Assembly (NCBI GenBank): GCA_021793895.1
Contig: JAJYRW010000142.1
Location: 1 to 5,044, forward strand
From: Actinomycetes bacterium
Lineage (GTDB): Bacteria > Actinomycetota > Actinomycetes > Actinomycetales > JAJYRW01
DNA: 5,044 nucleotides
Direction: 5' to 3'
A program made the translations under genes and the position numbers. A model generated the notes under the pieces. It made no database searches. It worked only from the letters and a program-made list of their open reading frames with translations, and was not told the origin of the DNA. How positions within the stretch are numbered: the stretch's first letter is position 1; each line of letters starts with the position of its first letter. Below, piece by piece: positions 4,342 to 5,044 of this stretch.

Positions 4342-5044
4342 TTTGAATTCCTCTTCGCGCCGTTCGCGACGATTTGTGCCCGCGGCCCTGGGCCTGGCTG
4401 CGACACTACTTTTTGCCGCCTGCTCCGGTGACTTGCCCCAGCCGGAACCGGAGAGAGCCGCAGCGGCTCCGGAGCCGGTGTTAACGCAGGAGCAGCTCGA
4501 TACCGTGCTCGACGAGGTGGAGGTGGACCTGACCACCGGAGATGCGAGTATGAACCCAGCCGACTTGGGGTCGCGCGTCACCGGCACGGCCCGTGAAATC
4601 CGGACGGCTGAGTATTTGATCGAGGCAGCAGACCCAGCCCGGCCCATTACGCTGCTTCCACGTGAAAATTCGATGGTGATCGTTCCGGCAAGCAATGACT
4701 GGCCGCGCGATATCGTCGTTATTACCGAACCTCCGGCCGAAAGTCAGATACCGCGGGTGATGGTCCTCCAGCAGGAAACACCGCGCGATAATTTTGCGCT
4801 GACCATGTGGTCCCAATTGCTGCCAGGTGTGTCGATGCCGGCCATGCCCTTGCCCACGGAAGGCGCGCAGCCATTGGAAAATGACGCGGAAGGCTTCGCG
4901 TTGACACCGGGCGAAGTTGGGGATGCCTTTACCGATGTGCTGAGCGGGAAAAAGGCCGATGATGAAGACAGTCAGGTCGAGCTCTTCGCCGAAGATCCGT
5001 TATCCACGGCGATCCGCGATGAATACAAAACCTTAAAAGACGGT
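4334..5044 (+). CDS. Secreted lipoprotein of uncharacterised actinobacterial family (3' end outside window)
   Basis: Open for 237 codons to the window edge. The N-terminus is a lipoprotein signal peptide: a basic n-region (RRSRRF, 9-14), a hydrophobic core (VPAALGLAATLLFAA, 15-29) and lipobox Cys30 in LFAAC; Phe at -3 is tolerated but not ideal. A Pro/Glu/Ala linker (31-49) leads to a folded domain: VLTQEQLDTVLDEV (49-62), RVTGTAREIRTAEYLIEAAD (81-100), NDWPRDIVVIT (121-131), PRVMVLQQETPRDNFALTMW (140-159), QLLPGVSMPAMP (161-172), and TPGEVGDAFTDVLS (191-204). The arginine-rich segment, the WPR motif and the LLPG motif recall a domain of unknown function found in Actinomyces-type lipoproteins (possibly DUF8094, from memory, unchecked). 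It overlaps the membrane protein gene by 8 bp, so the two are probably made together and may interact at the outer face of the membrane. Function unknown. The twin-Arg pairs are not a convincing Tat motif. Confidence 0.8.
   Translation, partial: MPSLNSSSRRSRRFVPAALGLAATLLFAACSGDLPQPEPERAAAAPEPVLTQEQLDTVLDEVEVDLTTGDASMNPADLGSRVTGTAREIRTAEYLIEAADPARPITLLPRENSMVIVPASNDWPRDIVVITEPPAESQIPRVMVLQQETPRDNFALTMWSQLLPGVSMPAMPLPTEGAQPLENDAEGFALTPGEVGDAFTDVLSGKKADDEDSQVELFAEDPLSTAIRDEYKTLKDG

Noticed and set aside
4342..4378. Tat signal in the lipoprotein N-terminus (SRRSRRF)
   Set aside because: Twin arginines are present, but the following FVP does not fit the x-hydrophobic-hydrophobic-K pattern well. 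Sec-type lipoprotein export is the simpler reading.

Overview
The window looks like chromosomal DNA from a high-GC Gram-positive bacterium (Actinomycetota). The Actinomycetaceae are my best guess. The reasons are GC-rich codon use, GTG as a start codon, strong AGGAGG ribosome binding sites, a Scy/FilP-like coiled-coil protein with a DivIVA-type N-terminus, and a membrane-protein/lipoprotein pair of a type I associate with that group. The assignment rests on gene character and memory, not on a database search. I see no mobile element, RNA gene or CRISPR array.

Layout. Bases 1-99 are the 3' end of a plus-strand alpha/beta hydrolase gene. It converges on a long minus-strand gene (161-2344) for a 727-residue, almost entirely helical coiled-coil protein. 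The 61-bp convergent gap holds one copy of a 36-bp direct repeat whose second copy covers the stop codon of the coiled-coil gene. A 154-bp divergent region (2345-2498) carries a good candidate minus-strand promoter and a weaker, overlapping plus-strand candidate. Three plus-strand genes follow and very probably form one operon: an MTH1187/YkoF-type thiamine-binding protein (2499-2840); after 4 bp, a 498-residue two-helix membrane protein with a very acidic extracytoplasmic insert (2845-4341); and, overlapping it by 8 bp, a secreted lipoprotein (4334 to beyond the window end).

How the genes may work together. The coiled-coil protein is probably a cytoskeletal or polar scaffold. It has a DivIVA-like head, a stretch of 538 residues without proline dominated by 37 uninterrupted 11-residue repeats, and an acidic disordered tail. 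The membrane protein and lipoprotein are translationally coupled and both have extracytoplasmic parts, so they may form a cell-envelope complex. The small cytoplasmic thiamine-binding protein ahead of them could supply a ligand-sensing element, but nothing in the sequence proves this. The most noteworthy signals are the pure hendecad rod with a 33-residue higher-order period, the duplication across the stop codon, and the three-gene operon of unknown purpose.
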